A DNA stretch of 64,000 bases. It comes from Pleurodeles waltl (Eukaryota; Chordata; Amphibia; Caudata; Salamandridae). A model generated the notes under the pieces. The model had not been told where the DNA came from and did not search any database. It was given only the letters and a program-made list of their open reading frames with translations. The position numbers were made by a program, and so were the translations under genes. Below are positions 45,161 to 55,800 of the stretch, one piece after another (within the stretch, counting starts at the first letter, position 1; each line of letters opens with the position of its first letter). Where the stretch lies: positions 62,001-126,000 of the forward strand of contig NW_027150015.1 in the NCBI RefSeq assembly GCF_031143425.1, read 5' to 3'.

Positions 45161-46242
45161 AAATCAGACACACAATTATTAAGAATATGCTCTCTCAGGA
45201 TTAAGTTATACAGGCTGTCATAATCAGTAACTTTACTGCCATGTAACCACCCCTCCAAGGCCTTCACTGAATGGTCAATGAAATCAACCCAGTCTTGTGA
45301 AGACTTCTTTTTGGTCTCTCTGAACTTTATCCTGTATTGTTCAGTGGTTAAGCCATAACCATCCAGGAGTGCATTCTTAAGAACTTGGAAATTATTGGCA
45401 TCATTTTCTTTCACAGTAAGGAGCCTATCCCTACCTTTTCCACTAAATGATAGCCATAGGATAGCAGCCCACTGCCTTTGAGGGACATCCTGTACAACAC
45501 AGGCCCTCTCAAGTGCAGCAAACCACTTGATAATGTCATCCCCCTCCTTATAAGGGGGAACTATCTTGTGCAGATTCCTGGAATCATGCTCTTTTACAGG
45601 ATGACTATGGGGAATACTGCTGCTGCCACCATGGGTTTCTAAACCCAACTTCTGTCTTTCCTTCTCTAGTTCAAAAGACTGTCTATCCAAATCCAGCTGT
45701 TGCTTTTTAAGCTTCAGTCTGGTTTGTTCCACCCTCAACTTATTGAGTTCCCTCTCTAACATTCTGTCATCAGGGTTGGTGGGAGGGACATTCCTAGATA
45801 CAGAGGTATGATGGGAATGAACAGAAGGAGACCTGTCCCTTACAGAAGCCACCCTAACAGCTTGGCTAACAGAAACATCACTACCAGTATGGTGAGAATA
45901 AATGCTTTTGCTATGATGTGAGACAACACTATTTGTATGGTGTGGCTCTCCATCATTACCAACTATGCTAGACTGTCTAGTAATGGGCAGGCTAGGGAGT
46001 TTCTTTGCTGAATCTTTTCCTGGGGGAGTCCCTGGATCAGATTGTGAACCATTAGCTACTTTTTCTACAGATGGGGAACTTCTAGCCTTATCCTGTTCTC
46101 TAAGCATGTTAAGTAACAGTTCCAAGGAAGGATTCTTCCCTACACTCAAACCTCTCTCTATACAGAGACTCCTTGCTTCTTTCCAGCTAAGGTGGTCATA
46201 TGCAAGTTTGGACAGATCAACATTTTGGCCTGTGCCAGACAT
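45130..46242 (-). CDS. Gag: N-terminal domain, coiled coil and capsid-like region
   Basis: The start is ATG at 46240-46242, the first ATG of the internal region, 275 bp inside the 5' LTR. Residues 10-45 (WKEARSLCIERGLSVGKN, then SLELLLNML) resemble a SAP-like helix-turn-helix; this is an inference. There is a Ser/His-rich linker, then a charged coiled coil at about 155-205 (LERELNKLRVEQTRLKLKK). From about 230 the sequence is capsid-like: KIVPPYKEGDDIIKWFAALE, WAAILWLSFSGKGRDRLL, then RIKFRETKKKSSQDWVDF. The frame drifts after HILNNCVSDF (near 45160), where the nucleocapsid frame takes over. Gag would form the retrotransposon particle. It is the longest intact piece of the element. Confidence 0.88.
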   Translation of the reverse strand: MSGTGQNVDLSKLAYDHLSWKEARSLCIERGLSVGKNPSLELLLNMLREQDKARSSPSVEKVANGSQSDPGTPPGKDSAKKLPSLPITRQSSIVGNDGEPHHTNSVVSHHSKSIYSHHTGSDVSVSQAVRVASVRDRSPSVHSHHTSVSRNVPPTNPDDRMLERELNKLRVEQTRLKLKKQQLDLDRQSFELEKERQKLGLETHGGSSSIPHSHPVKEHDSRNLHKIVPPYKEGDDIIKWFAALERACVVQDVPQRQWAAILWLSFSGKGRDRLLTVKENDANNFQVLKNALLDGYGLTTEQYRIKFRETKKKSSQDWVDFIDHSVKALEGWLHGSKVTDYDSLYNLILREHILNNCVSDFCTSTWWTLI

Positions 46243-46517
46243 TTTTAGAGAGAGTTAAAGTGATAGAAAAAGAGAAAAAAGTTTGTCAGAGCTTTTTTGA
46301 AAGACAGAGAAAAAAAACTTTTAAAACTTTTTAGAACTTTTTGAAAGTTTAGAAGTACTTTTCAGCACTTTAGAAAAGAGTGAAAAGAGGAAATGCAAAA
46401 CTTTTTAGCACTGTGTACACACACTGAACTTGTTTTGTATATTTTTCTCTTATGAAAAGTACAATGACAAGAGTGGTAAGTAGTCTCAAAGCACTTATCC
46501 CACCGCTGCACAAACAA
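46243..46517 (-). other. Untranslated leader between 5' LTR and gag
   Basis: 275 bp, rich in short repeats of aacttttt and aaaag on the plus strand. A primer-binding site would be expected directly beside the LTR, but the adjoining element-strand sequence TTGTTTGTGCAGCGGTGGG does not match a tRNA 3' end that I can name. Confidence 0.6.
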
Positions 46518-49512
46518 TGTAGGAGGCTGGACTGGCTTGTAGTGAGTACCAAGGGGTACTTGCACTTTGCACCAGGCCCAGTTATCCCTTATTAGTGTAT
46601 AGGGTGTCTAGCAGCTTAGGCTGATAGATAATGGTAGCTTAGCAGAGCAGCTTAGGCTGAACTAGGAGACGTGTGAAGCTACTACAGTACCACTTAGTGT
46701 CATATGCACAATATCATAAGAAAACACAATACACAGTTATACTAAAAATAAAGGTACTTTATTTTTATGACAATATGCCAAAGTATCTTAGAGTGTACCC
46801 TCAGTGAGAGGATAGGAAATATACACAAGATATATGTACACAATACCAAAAATATGCAGTATAGTCTTAGAAAACAGTGCAAACAATGTATAGTTACAAT
46901 AGGATGCAATGGGGACACATAGGGATAGGCGCAACACAAACCATATACTACAAAAGTGGAATGCGAACCACGAATGGACCCCAAACCTATGTGACCTTGT
47001 AGAGGGTCGCTGGGACTATTAGAAAATAGTGAGAGTTAGAAAATTAGCCCTCCCCAAGACCCTGAAAAGTGAGTGCAAAGTGCACTAAAGTTCCCCTAAG
47101 GACAAAGAAGTCGTGTTAGAGGAATAATGCAGGAAAGACACAAACCAACAATGCAACAAAACTGGATTTCCAATCTGGGGTACCTGTGGAACAAGGGGAC
47201 TATGTCCAAAAGTCACAAGCAAGTCGGAGATGGGCAGATGCCCAGGAAATGCCAGCTGCGGGTGCAAAGAAGCTTCTACTGGACAGAAGAAGCTGCGGTT
47301 TCTGCAGGAACACAAAGGGCTAAATACTTCCCCTTTGGAGGACGGATCCTTCTCACATAGTAGAGTCGTGCAGAAGTGTTTTCCCGCCAAAAGAATGCCA
47401 ACAAGCCTTGCTAGCTGCAAATCGTGCGGTTAGCGTTTTTGGATGCTGCTGTGGCCCAGGAGGGACCAGGAGGTCGCAAATTGGACCAGGAGGTAGAGGA
47501 GACGTGGATCAAGACAAGGAGCACTCTTAGCAGCAGGTAGCACCCGGAGAAGTGCCAGAAACAGGCACTACAAGGATGCGTGAAACGGTGCTCACCCGAA
47601 GTCGCACAAAGAAGTCCCACGTCGCCGGAGAACAACTTAGGAGGTCGTGCAATGCAGGTTAGAGTGCCGTGGACCCAGGCTGGACTGTGCACCAAGGATT
47701 TCCGCCGGAAGTGCACGGAGGCCGGAGTAGCTGCAAAAGTCACGGTTCCCAGCAATGCAGTCTAGCGAGGTGAGGCAAGGACTTACCTCCACCAAACTTG
47801 GACTGAAGAGTCACTGGACTGTGGGAGTCACTTGGACAGAGTTGCTGGATTTGAGGGACCTCGCTCGTCGTGCTGAGAGGAGACCCAAGGGACCGGTAAT
47901 GCAGCTTTTTGGTGCATGCGGTTGCAGGGGGAAGATTCCGTCGACCCACGGGAGATTTCTTCGGAGCTTCTAGTGCAGAGAGGAGGCAGACTACCCCCAC
48001 AGCATGCACCACCAGGAAAACAGTCGAGAAGGCGGCAGGATCAGCGTTACAGAGTTGCAGTAGTCATCTTTGCTACTTTGTTGCAGTGTTGCAGGCTTCC
48101 AGCGCAGTCAGCAGTCGATTCCTTGGCAGAAGGTGAAGAGAGAGATGCAGAGGAACTCGGATGAGCTCTTGCATTCGTTATCTAAAGTTTCCCCAGAGAC
48201 AGAGACCCTAAATAGCCAGAAAAGAGGGTTTGGCTACTTAGGAGAGAGGATAGGCTACTAACACCTGAAGGAGCCTATCAGAAGGAGTCTCTGACGTCAC
48301 CTGGTGGCACTGGCCACTCAGAGCAGTCCAGTGTGCCAGCAGCACCTCTGTTTCCAAGATGGCAGAGGTCTGGAGCACACTGGAGGAGCTCTGGACACCT
48401 CCCAGGGGAGGTGCAGGTCAGTGGAGTGGTCACTCCCCTTTCCTTTGTCCAGTTTCGCGCCAGAGCAGGGCTAAGGGGTCCCCTGAACCGGTGTAGTCTG
48501 GCTTATGCAGAATTGGGCACATCTGTGCCCAACAAAGCATTTCCAGAGGCTGGGGGAGGCTACTCCTCCCCTGCATTAACACCATTTTCCAAAGGGAGAG
48601 GGTGTAACACCCTCTCTCAGAGGAAGTCCTTTGTTCTGCCATCCTGGGCCAGGCCTGGCTGGACCCCAGGAGGGCAGATGCCTGTCTGAGGGGTTGGCAG
48701 CAGCAGCAGCTGCAGTGAAACCCCAGGAAGGGCAGTTTGGCAGTACCAGGGTCTGTGCTACAGACCACTGGGATAATGGGATTGTGCCAACTATGCCAGG
48801 ATGACATAGAGGGGGCAATTCCATGATCATAGACATGTTACATGGCCATATTCGGAGTTACCATTGTGAAGCTACATATAGGTAGTGACCTATATGTAGT
48901 GCACGCGTGTAATGGTGTCCCCGCACTCACAAAGTCCGGGGAATTGGCCCTGAACAATGTGGGTGCACCTTGGCTAGTGCCAGGGTGCCCTCACACTAAG
49001 TAACTTTGCACCTAACCTTTACCAGGTAAAGGTTAGACATATAGGTGACTTATAAGTTACTTAAGTGCAGTGTAAAATGGCTGTGAAATAACGTGGACGT
49101 TATTTCACTCAGGCTGCAGTGGCAGGCCTATGTAAGAATTGTCAGAGCTCCCTATGGGTGGCAAAAGAAATGCTGCAGCCCATAGGGATCTCCTGGAACC
49201 CCAATACCCTGGGTACCTCAGTACCATATACTAGGGAATTATAAGGGTGTTCCAGTAAGCCAATGTAAATTGGTAAAATTGGTCACTAGCCTGTTAGTGA
49301 CAATTTGAAAGAAATGAGAGAGCATAACCACTGAGGTTCTGATTAGCAGAGCCTCAGTGAGACAGTTAGTCACTACACAGGTAACACATTCAGGCACACT
49401 TATGAGCACTGGGGCCCTGGTGAACAGGGTCCCAGTGACACATACAACTAAAACAACATATATACAGTGAAAAATGGGGGTAACATGCCAGGCAAGATGG
49501 TACTTTCCTACA
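46518..49512 (-). repeat. 5' LTR of the Gmr1-like element
   Basis: 2995 bp, collinear with the 3' LTR at an offset of about 8295. The minus-strand AATAAA is at 46758-46763 and the hairpin cluster starts at 48872. Differences from the 3' LTR cluster around 47344-47356 (catagtagag versus ccttgtagag). The outer side abuts ACAAG (49513-49517). Confidence 0.92.
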
Positions 49513-49517
49513 ACAAG

Positions 49518-50204
49518 CATCCAGCACATCACATCCCATCTACATGTCAGCCCTTTTCTAAAAACCTTACACACCCATGCGGCTGGTCACACCCCACCTG
49601 TCTGAAGAGGTCCCTGGAATACTGATATGTATACCCTGAGATTCCCTCATCTACGTACACACACTCACAAGAGTCATCCAGTGTGCCACACCCTTTCCTA
49701 TGCCTACCATTGTCATAGTACCATCTCACTGCATGGAACTCAGCTCATATAATACACTGGCTTTTTGTTTTGAAGGCTTGGTATCACTTGTAGATTGATT
49801 CTCGTGTGAAAGGTACTGTAGGCCATTTTAAAGCAAATCTCCTCCGACAGGACTAGTGAGACACTGATGGAGGCCACACCAATGATCGCCTCCATGCACA
49901 CCACCCAAATTTACATGCCTCGTCCCTGCTGATGCCTCCTACAGCATAGATGTAGACATTTGGGCAATCACACCATTAAGCATTGCTACTAATGTTGCTG
50001 TGTAACACTTTATCAGGGTTCATGTGTCACCTTCAAGACAACACAGGACATACACAGTGTGACATGTCAACTGTCTACTCCTCCCTCTGACCAGTCCTAG
50101 TCAGACCACTGATCATGTAATTTGTGAAAGAGCTGGCTCCTGATTGACCCAGCATCCTGTCAGCCTGACTGGCACCTGTCCGTGGGTCACCCTAAAGATA
50201 CCCA
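49518..50204 (+). other. Harbinger copy 1, 3' non-coding part between LTR element and M5
   Basis: Continues the host element after the LTR retrotransposon target duplication. AT-rich with short CA-rich tracts and no supported gene. It ends in ccca before MITE M5. Confidence 0.55.
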
Positions 50205-51127
50205 GGGGCATATTTATACTCCGTTTGCGCCGAATTAGCGTCGTTTTTTTCGACGCAAATTCGGCGCAAAACTAACGCCATATTTATACTTTGGCGCTAG
50301 ACGCGTCTAGCGCCAAAGTATGAGTAAAGAGCGTCATTTTTTAGCGTGAACGCCTTCCTTGCGTTAATGAGATGCAAGGTAGGCGTTCCGGTCCCAAAAA
50401 ATGACTGCGACGCAAATGCGTCGTATTTATACTCCCAGGCAAAAATCACGCCCGGGAGTTGGCGGGGCAGAAAACCCCGCATTTGCGCCACTTTTTAACG
50501 CCTGGGTCAGGGCAGGCGTTAAGGGACCTGTGGGCTCAAAATGAGCCCACAGCTGCCCTCCCATGCCCCCAGGGACCCCCCTGCCACCCTTGCCCACCCC
50601 AGGAGGACACCCAAGGATGGAGGGACCCACCCCAGGGACATTCAGGTAAGTTCAGGTAAGTATAAATATTTTTTTTTTTTATATTTTTTTTTGGCATAGG
50701 GGGGCCTGATTTGTGCCCCCCTACATGCCTCAATGCCCAATGACCATGCCCAGGGGACATAAGTCCCCTGGGCATGGCCATTGGGCAAGGGGGCATGACT
50801 CCTGTCTTTACTAAGACAGGAGTCATGTAAATGGCGTCTGGGCGTCGTTAAAAATGGCGCAAATCGGGTGGAGGCGATTTTTTGCGTCAACCTGACTTGC
50901 ACCATTTTTAAGACGCCCTAGCGCCATTTTTCCCTACGGCGGCGCTGCCTGGTGTACGTGGTTTTTTTCCACGCACACCAGGCAGCGCCGGTCTGCTTGC
51001 GCCGGCTAACGCCATTCAATAAATACGGCGCCCGCATGGCGCTTCAGAATGGCGTTAGCCGGCGCAAAATTTTTTGACGCTAAACTGCGTTAGCGCAGTT
51101 TAGCGTCAAAAAGTATAAATACGGGCC
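50205..51127 (+). mobile_element. Harbinger-type MITE (M5)
   Basis: 923 bp, GGGGCATATTTATACTCC to GTATAAATACGGGCC, very close to M3. The flanks carry CCA on both sides (50202-50204 and 51128-51130), a 3-bp duplication that departs from the usual TAA/TTA target. The tandem donor motif is at 50643-50661. Confidence 0.9.
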
Positions 51128-52122
51128 CCAGTGTCCACCTATGGACCACACTTGCTGTCCAAAACCTCTCGTACCTCAGAGGCTAATTTGTCATTTGCCT
51201 CATCAATGTATACTCAAAGACATTGTATTGCATCATCTGACTGTTATTTGTATCATATTTTTGAAAGTGCCCTTGAATAGCTAAATCATGGCCCTTCCGT
51301 TGTCTGGGCCTCATAAATGCCTAAACTACAAAGTGTGACAGTGCACCTGGCACATAACGTTTGATGGTGTACGTGGCCTCCAGTAGAACCAGCAACCTCA
51401 GATAATGTCCATGAAAAGTCAACACATATGAGGACCCTGACAGTTCACACGCTGAGTAACATTGTTCAAATAATAGAGATGAGTCGTGTGTGCTGAATAC
51501 CAGCCATTTACTTCTGCACAGAGGTTATGATGTTTCCTGATGCATTTCCATCCACAGAGGCCAACTTGAGTACAAATGTTGCAATGACACACGCCGGATC
51601 CAGACACCTGATACATTCTCTCACTCAGCACACCACGGTTGCCCAGTTGAAAGTCTCATTACACGTCTTCAGTGACAGGGTGGGACCATCCATGTGTAGG
51701 TTACCATGTCCTCAATTACTTTTGTCACATTTAGCTACAAATGATACTCATTAGATACACGATTAGCTGCCAAGAACTCATGATGAGACGTGGACGTAAC
51801 AGTGACAACATACACCTTAACAGTTGATACTGGATCAACATTGGACCACACACATGTACATGTACCATCCAATCAACAAAATGGTTGCAAGCAGCCTATC
51901 ACAGTGGTGTCCCAGTTGTAACCTAGCAGGAAGAATGAAACATGCCACTAAAGCAGGTAATGCATAAAGGGCCACATACATCAACAACCTATTTACTAAC
52001 ATGACATAAGGAACGTTGAGATTTTGCTATTAAATCAATGCTAAATGGTATGTCAGAATTCTCCAAAGAATCAATAGGGCAAACGTCAAATGGGCAAATG
52101 GGATTACAGATTAGCAAACAGA
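51128..52122 (+). other. Harbinger copy 1, 3' non-coding part before copy 2
   Basis: From about 51540 this aligns with copy 2 from about 54490, establishing that it is the continuation of copy 1. Similarity continues to gcaaacgtcaaatgggc (52080-52096 here, near 55026 in copy 2), then copy 2 starts at 52123. The first 400 bp have no clear counterpart in copy 2. Confidence 0.7.
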
Positions 52123-52534
52123 GGGGCATATTTATACTCCGTTTGCGCCGAATGTGCGTCAAAAATTTTGATGCACTTTCAGCGCAAACGTTGCCCCATA
52201 TTTAAACCCTGACGCCCGATCCGGCGCACCAGGAAAATGGCGCTATGTGCGCCAGTTTTTGGAAGCGGCACCCCGCCCTGCTTTAATGACATGCAGGGTA
52301 GGCGTTCCCGTCCAAAAACAGACGCACATAGCGGTGCGTGGTATTTATGCTTCAGGGCAAAAATCACTCCCGCGCGGCAGGCGGCGCAAAAAAATGGCGC
52401 AAAGCACGAATATCGTGAAATTTTAACGCCTGGGTCAGGGCAGGCGTTAAAATGGGGCAAACACACCTGTACTTAATCAGAACACACAGAACAAACAACA
52501 GAGCAGCAGAGCAGCAGAGCAGCAACAGGGAGAC
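52123..52534 (+). promoter_or_regulatory. 5' terminal repeat and leader of Harbinger copy 2
   Basis: A run of short inverted repeats ends with the dyad ttaacgcctg/caggcgttaa (52423-52450), followed by atggggcaaacacacctgta and cttaatcagaac and then an agcagagcagcagagcagc repeat before the ATG. The same leader precedes copy 1 (34978-35080), so it probably contains the transposase promoter and the transposase-binding sites. The dyad also occurs in every MITE. Confidence 0.55.
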
Positions 52535-54261
52535 ATGGAGGTGATTTTTCTTCAGCGTGCACGTAGACGCAGAGCCCTGCAGCAACAACAGCAGCCACAA
52601 CAACAACAGCAGGGACCCCAAAGACAGCGCAGAAGGCAGGAGAGGATATTCCGCCCAAGAACAACCCTGCATGGCCTCAGGGAACGAGACATCATCCAGA
52701 GGTACTGGTTGAACTGGCAGGCCATTCAGCAGCTGCTGACAAATATTGAACAGCAATTGGCCCCCACTTTAGTGACTCCACGCACTATCCCAACAGAAAC
52801 AAAGCTGCTTGCCGTACTTCACCTGCTGGCAAGTGGCTCCTTTCAGACAACTGGTGCCCTGGTTGGTGGAATCTCACAACCATCTTTCTCCGCATTCCTG
52901 CCTAAAGTACTGGATGCCATCATTGGACTGACACCCCGCCACATCTGCTTCCCTAACACAGTGCAGAAGCAGCAGGAAACTAAACAGGGGTTCTACTCCA
53001 TCAGTGGCTTTCCGCACGTCCTTGGTGCAATCAACTGCACACACGTACGCCTTGTGCCACCTGCTGCGAGTGAACACCTCTACCGCAACAGGAAGCACAC
53101 ACATTCCATCAACGTGCAGGCCATAGTCGATCACCAAGGACTGATCAGCAACATTGTGGCTAAATATCCTGGGAGTGTACATGACGTATTCATCTTCTGT
53201 CACAGCACCATCAACCAACACTTCCAGGATGGACGGTATGGCAATGGACTACTTGTTGGTAAGGACAAAAATCTACTTATATACTCACTGCACAGAAACC
53301 CTCTAGGATAAACAACCCATACACCACAATAGCAACAGCTAGACAGGAACACACTGAGGTACTCACATCACTAGCCATGTTTCACAAGTCACCATTGAAC
53401 CTCTCACACATTGGAATTTACTCTACAGCTTAGTGTGAAGACATTCATGACTGTGGTTGCCTAAATGTCACCTTGCAAATTGGAAGTCTCACAATAACCT
53501 GTACACTAATACAATGCATAAGTTTTAAGGGATGGGATGGCCTGGGTATGTTCAATTGAACGTTTCTAATACACTTTCATGTTTCAACTCTGCATGGAAC
53601 TATCATCACACCCCCAGTGAGGACACACGGACACCTGTGTCACAAGTCACAATGCAAGGGAAGGCACACTGTACTTGAGAAACCGATACATCCTGCTGAC
53701 AAACAGTTAGCCAACAAACACTTGCTCAGCCAAGGAAAAAAAACAATGCCAAAGTTTCCACCAACAACCATAGGTTGTCACATTAGTACACAAAATAGTC
53801 ACAGACAACACAACACAACTACTTCCATCAAAGATACGTACAACAGTGCCTCCTACATCTAATTGATACCATTCTGTGTTTCTCTTTCAGCTGATCAGGG
53901 GTATGGCATCCAGCCTTGGATAATGACACCATATGGGAACCCAAATACTGCTGCTGAGCGGGCATACAATGACGCCCACAAGAGGACACGCAGCATTGTG
54001 GAGCGGACCTTTGGGATCCTAAAGTCAAGGTTCCGCTGCCTTGACATCACTGGCGGAAGCCTACTATACTCCCCAGAGATGGTCTGTAAGATCATACTCA
54101 CTTGTGCCATATTACACAATATTTGTGTAAAAAGGAACATTCCCCTCCTTGAACCGGACCCAGACATGCCTGAGGATGATGATGAGGAGGATGCTGGCTG
54201 CAACAGGAGGGGGAACAACCTAACACGGCAGCAGGAGTGCGTAGGCGCCAACAGCTTGTGA
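52535..54261 (+). pseudogene. HARBI1-like transposase, copy 2 (two exons, catalytic Asp lost)
   Basis: Exon 1 is 52535-53258, donor ggtaagg; the intron is 53259-53890 with acceptor tttctctttcag; exon 2 is 53891-54261. Spliced length is 364 residues, close to vertebrate HARBI1 (about 350). The Gln/Arg-rich N-terminus (15-37) precedes a helical region (RTIPTETKLLAVLHLLASGS) and the DDE fold. The first catalytic position reads GAINCTH, Asn167 (AAC at 53033-53035), where copy 1 and the family have Asp. Asp217 in GSVHD and Glu279 in VERTFG are kept. Near 54200 one C is missing compared with copy 1, so the last 24 or so residues (GCNRRGNN...) are out of frame. The protein is full length but predicted catalytically dead. 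It might still bind DNA or a partner. A host HARBI1 gene is excluded by the flanking terminal repeat and the duplicate. Confidence 0.92.
53259..53890 (+). other. Transposase intron, copy 2
   Basis: 632 bp with good donor and acceptor, aligned along its length with the copy 1 intron minus MITE M4. The empty M4 site is gtacacaaaatagtc near 53788. No other feature seen. Confidence 0.8.
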
Positions 54262-55800
54262 ACATTTTTTTTACTTAAGTTATTAAAATCACTTGTATTC
54301 CACACATGTAAATAAACACAGATAACAAACACCACATCATGCTTTGGCCTATTCATTTCTGACCACCTTTAGTTTGAAATAGCTGAAGATGAATGTCGTC
54401 TCATTGATCAAGAATGCCATTAAAATTCATCACACCAAAAATAAACATCACAACTGTATGCACAGAGGGTAGGATGTGACATGATACATTACCATACACA
54501 GAGCCCAACAAGAGTACAAATGTGACAATTACACATGCCGGATCCAAACAACTGAAACAGTCTCTCATCCAGCCCAAAATTGGAGATCATTTGAAAGTCA
54601 CATTACACGTGTTCAGAGACTGGGTGGGACCATCCATGTGTACGTGACCATGTCATCAATGGCTTCTCTCAAGTGTGTGATATGAGCAATACACAATAGC
54701 TACAACATCAGCTGCCACTAACTCAGGAGGAGACCTTGAAGTTACAGTGACAACATACACCCAGACAGGTGATAGTGGATCCACATTCCCACACACATGT
54801 ACACATATGTCATACAATCAATCTAATATTTGAAAGTAGACCATCACAGTTGTGTCCCAGTCTGAACCTAGCAGAAAGATTGTAACATGACACTAAACCA
54901 GTTTATGCAGAAAGGGACACAGACAACCAAAATATTCTTCTCATTATCACATCGGGAACGCTGAGAGTCTTGCAAACATAGTCATAGGAAAATGGTATGC
55001 AAGTTTGCTCCAATTCATCATTACTGCAAACGTCAAATGGGCTAATGAGATCAATGAATGGTGAACAGTCATTCATACCATATGGCCTTACATTAGCCCG
55101 CTGCTGCAGGTTTGCCATGATATAATAAATATACTCCATGGATACAGTAGCTATTCTGGATGGTCAAATCCTATGGTGCTGGGGGCCTAAGTCCACCTCT
55201 ACCGCCCCCAAAACATACAAGAATCATGTACTTGTGAACTAAACACATGCATAAGGCACATGTGTGGCCTCCATGTCACAAGTCCAACACAAATCTGAAA
55301 CACAAAATCATAATGGGACATGCTCAGCCCCATAAAAACTGAAAGTGACTCTCCCACTCCCTGTTAGGACTACAGATAAAAGCATCACCATCATAAATGT
55401 GGACACATTTTGGAGACGGAATACATAATGGTATCCCATCCATCATTTCAAAATAGCCATCAGCAATTACACCAAATATGTCGTCAAATATGGTCACTAC
55501 ATTAGTTAACGTATCCCAAACATTACAGTGTGAATGCCTTCTATACATAAAACAACGGACATGTGTCATATACAAACACATATGTGTATCACATCGCACC
55601 GTTTGACCATGACAAATCCCCTTTCCAAAGCTAAAAACATGAAGACATAAGGAAAAATTTGCTCCATATTCTACGCATACCGCATGGCCGTCATAATTTG
55701 TTCACGTACATGTGTGCACACAATGCAGAGTCAAATACAAATGTATCCAAAAGTGTCTTAATATTTCGCCTTCAAAGTATAATTTACATCCACAATATTT
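54262..55800 (+). other. Harbinger copy 2, transposase 3' region
   Basis: AATAAA at 54311-54316 probably ends the transposase mRNA. The rest is AT-rich, without a supported gene, and partly matches copy 1 at 51540-52110. No tRNA-like or coding signal was recognised. Confidence 0.65.

Larger units (their letters stand above)
38223..49512 (-). mobile_element. Gmr1-like Ty3/gypsy LTR retrotransposon, complete, TSD ACAAG
   Basis: An 11,290-bp minus-strand element with two LTRs of about 2995 bp (termini TGTAGG...CCTACA) and a 5-bp duplication ACAAG at 38218-38222 and 49513-49517. Coding order on the element strand is gag, protease, integrase, reverse transcriptase, RNase H. Integrase before RT is unlike ordinary gypsy elements and typical of the deuterostome Gmr1 group. 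A G-rich polypurine tract abuts the 3' LTR. The LTRs differ at roughly two dozen positions in the first kilobase compared by eye. Coding capacity is lost through frameshifts and stops. Confidence 0.92.
34695..52122 (+). mobile_element. Autonomous Harbinger element, copy 1 (interrupted, 3' end not seen)
   Basis: Begins with tGGGCATATTTATACTCC inside a satellite monomer and shares its whole 5' leader with copy 2 at 52123. The element's own sequence is 34695-36339, 37210-38222, 49518-50204 and 51131-52122 or close to it. The gaps are MITE M4, an LTR retrotransposon and MITE M5. The last part aligns with copy 2 around 54480-55070 (shared gagtacaaatgt, catgccggatcca, ggtgggaccatccatgtg and gcaaacgtcaaatgggc). 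At 52122 copy 2 interrupts it. The remaining 3' part should lie beyond this window. Confidence 0.85.

Noticed and set aside
46499..46517. Primer-binding site beside the 5' LTR
   Set aside because: The adjoining sequence does not match a tRNA 3' end that I can name, so no feature is claimed.
52535..54261. Possible domesticated host HARBI1 gene
   Set aside because: It sits behind a Harbinger terminal repeat, has a second decayed copy nearby and has lost a catalytic residue and its C-terminal frame.
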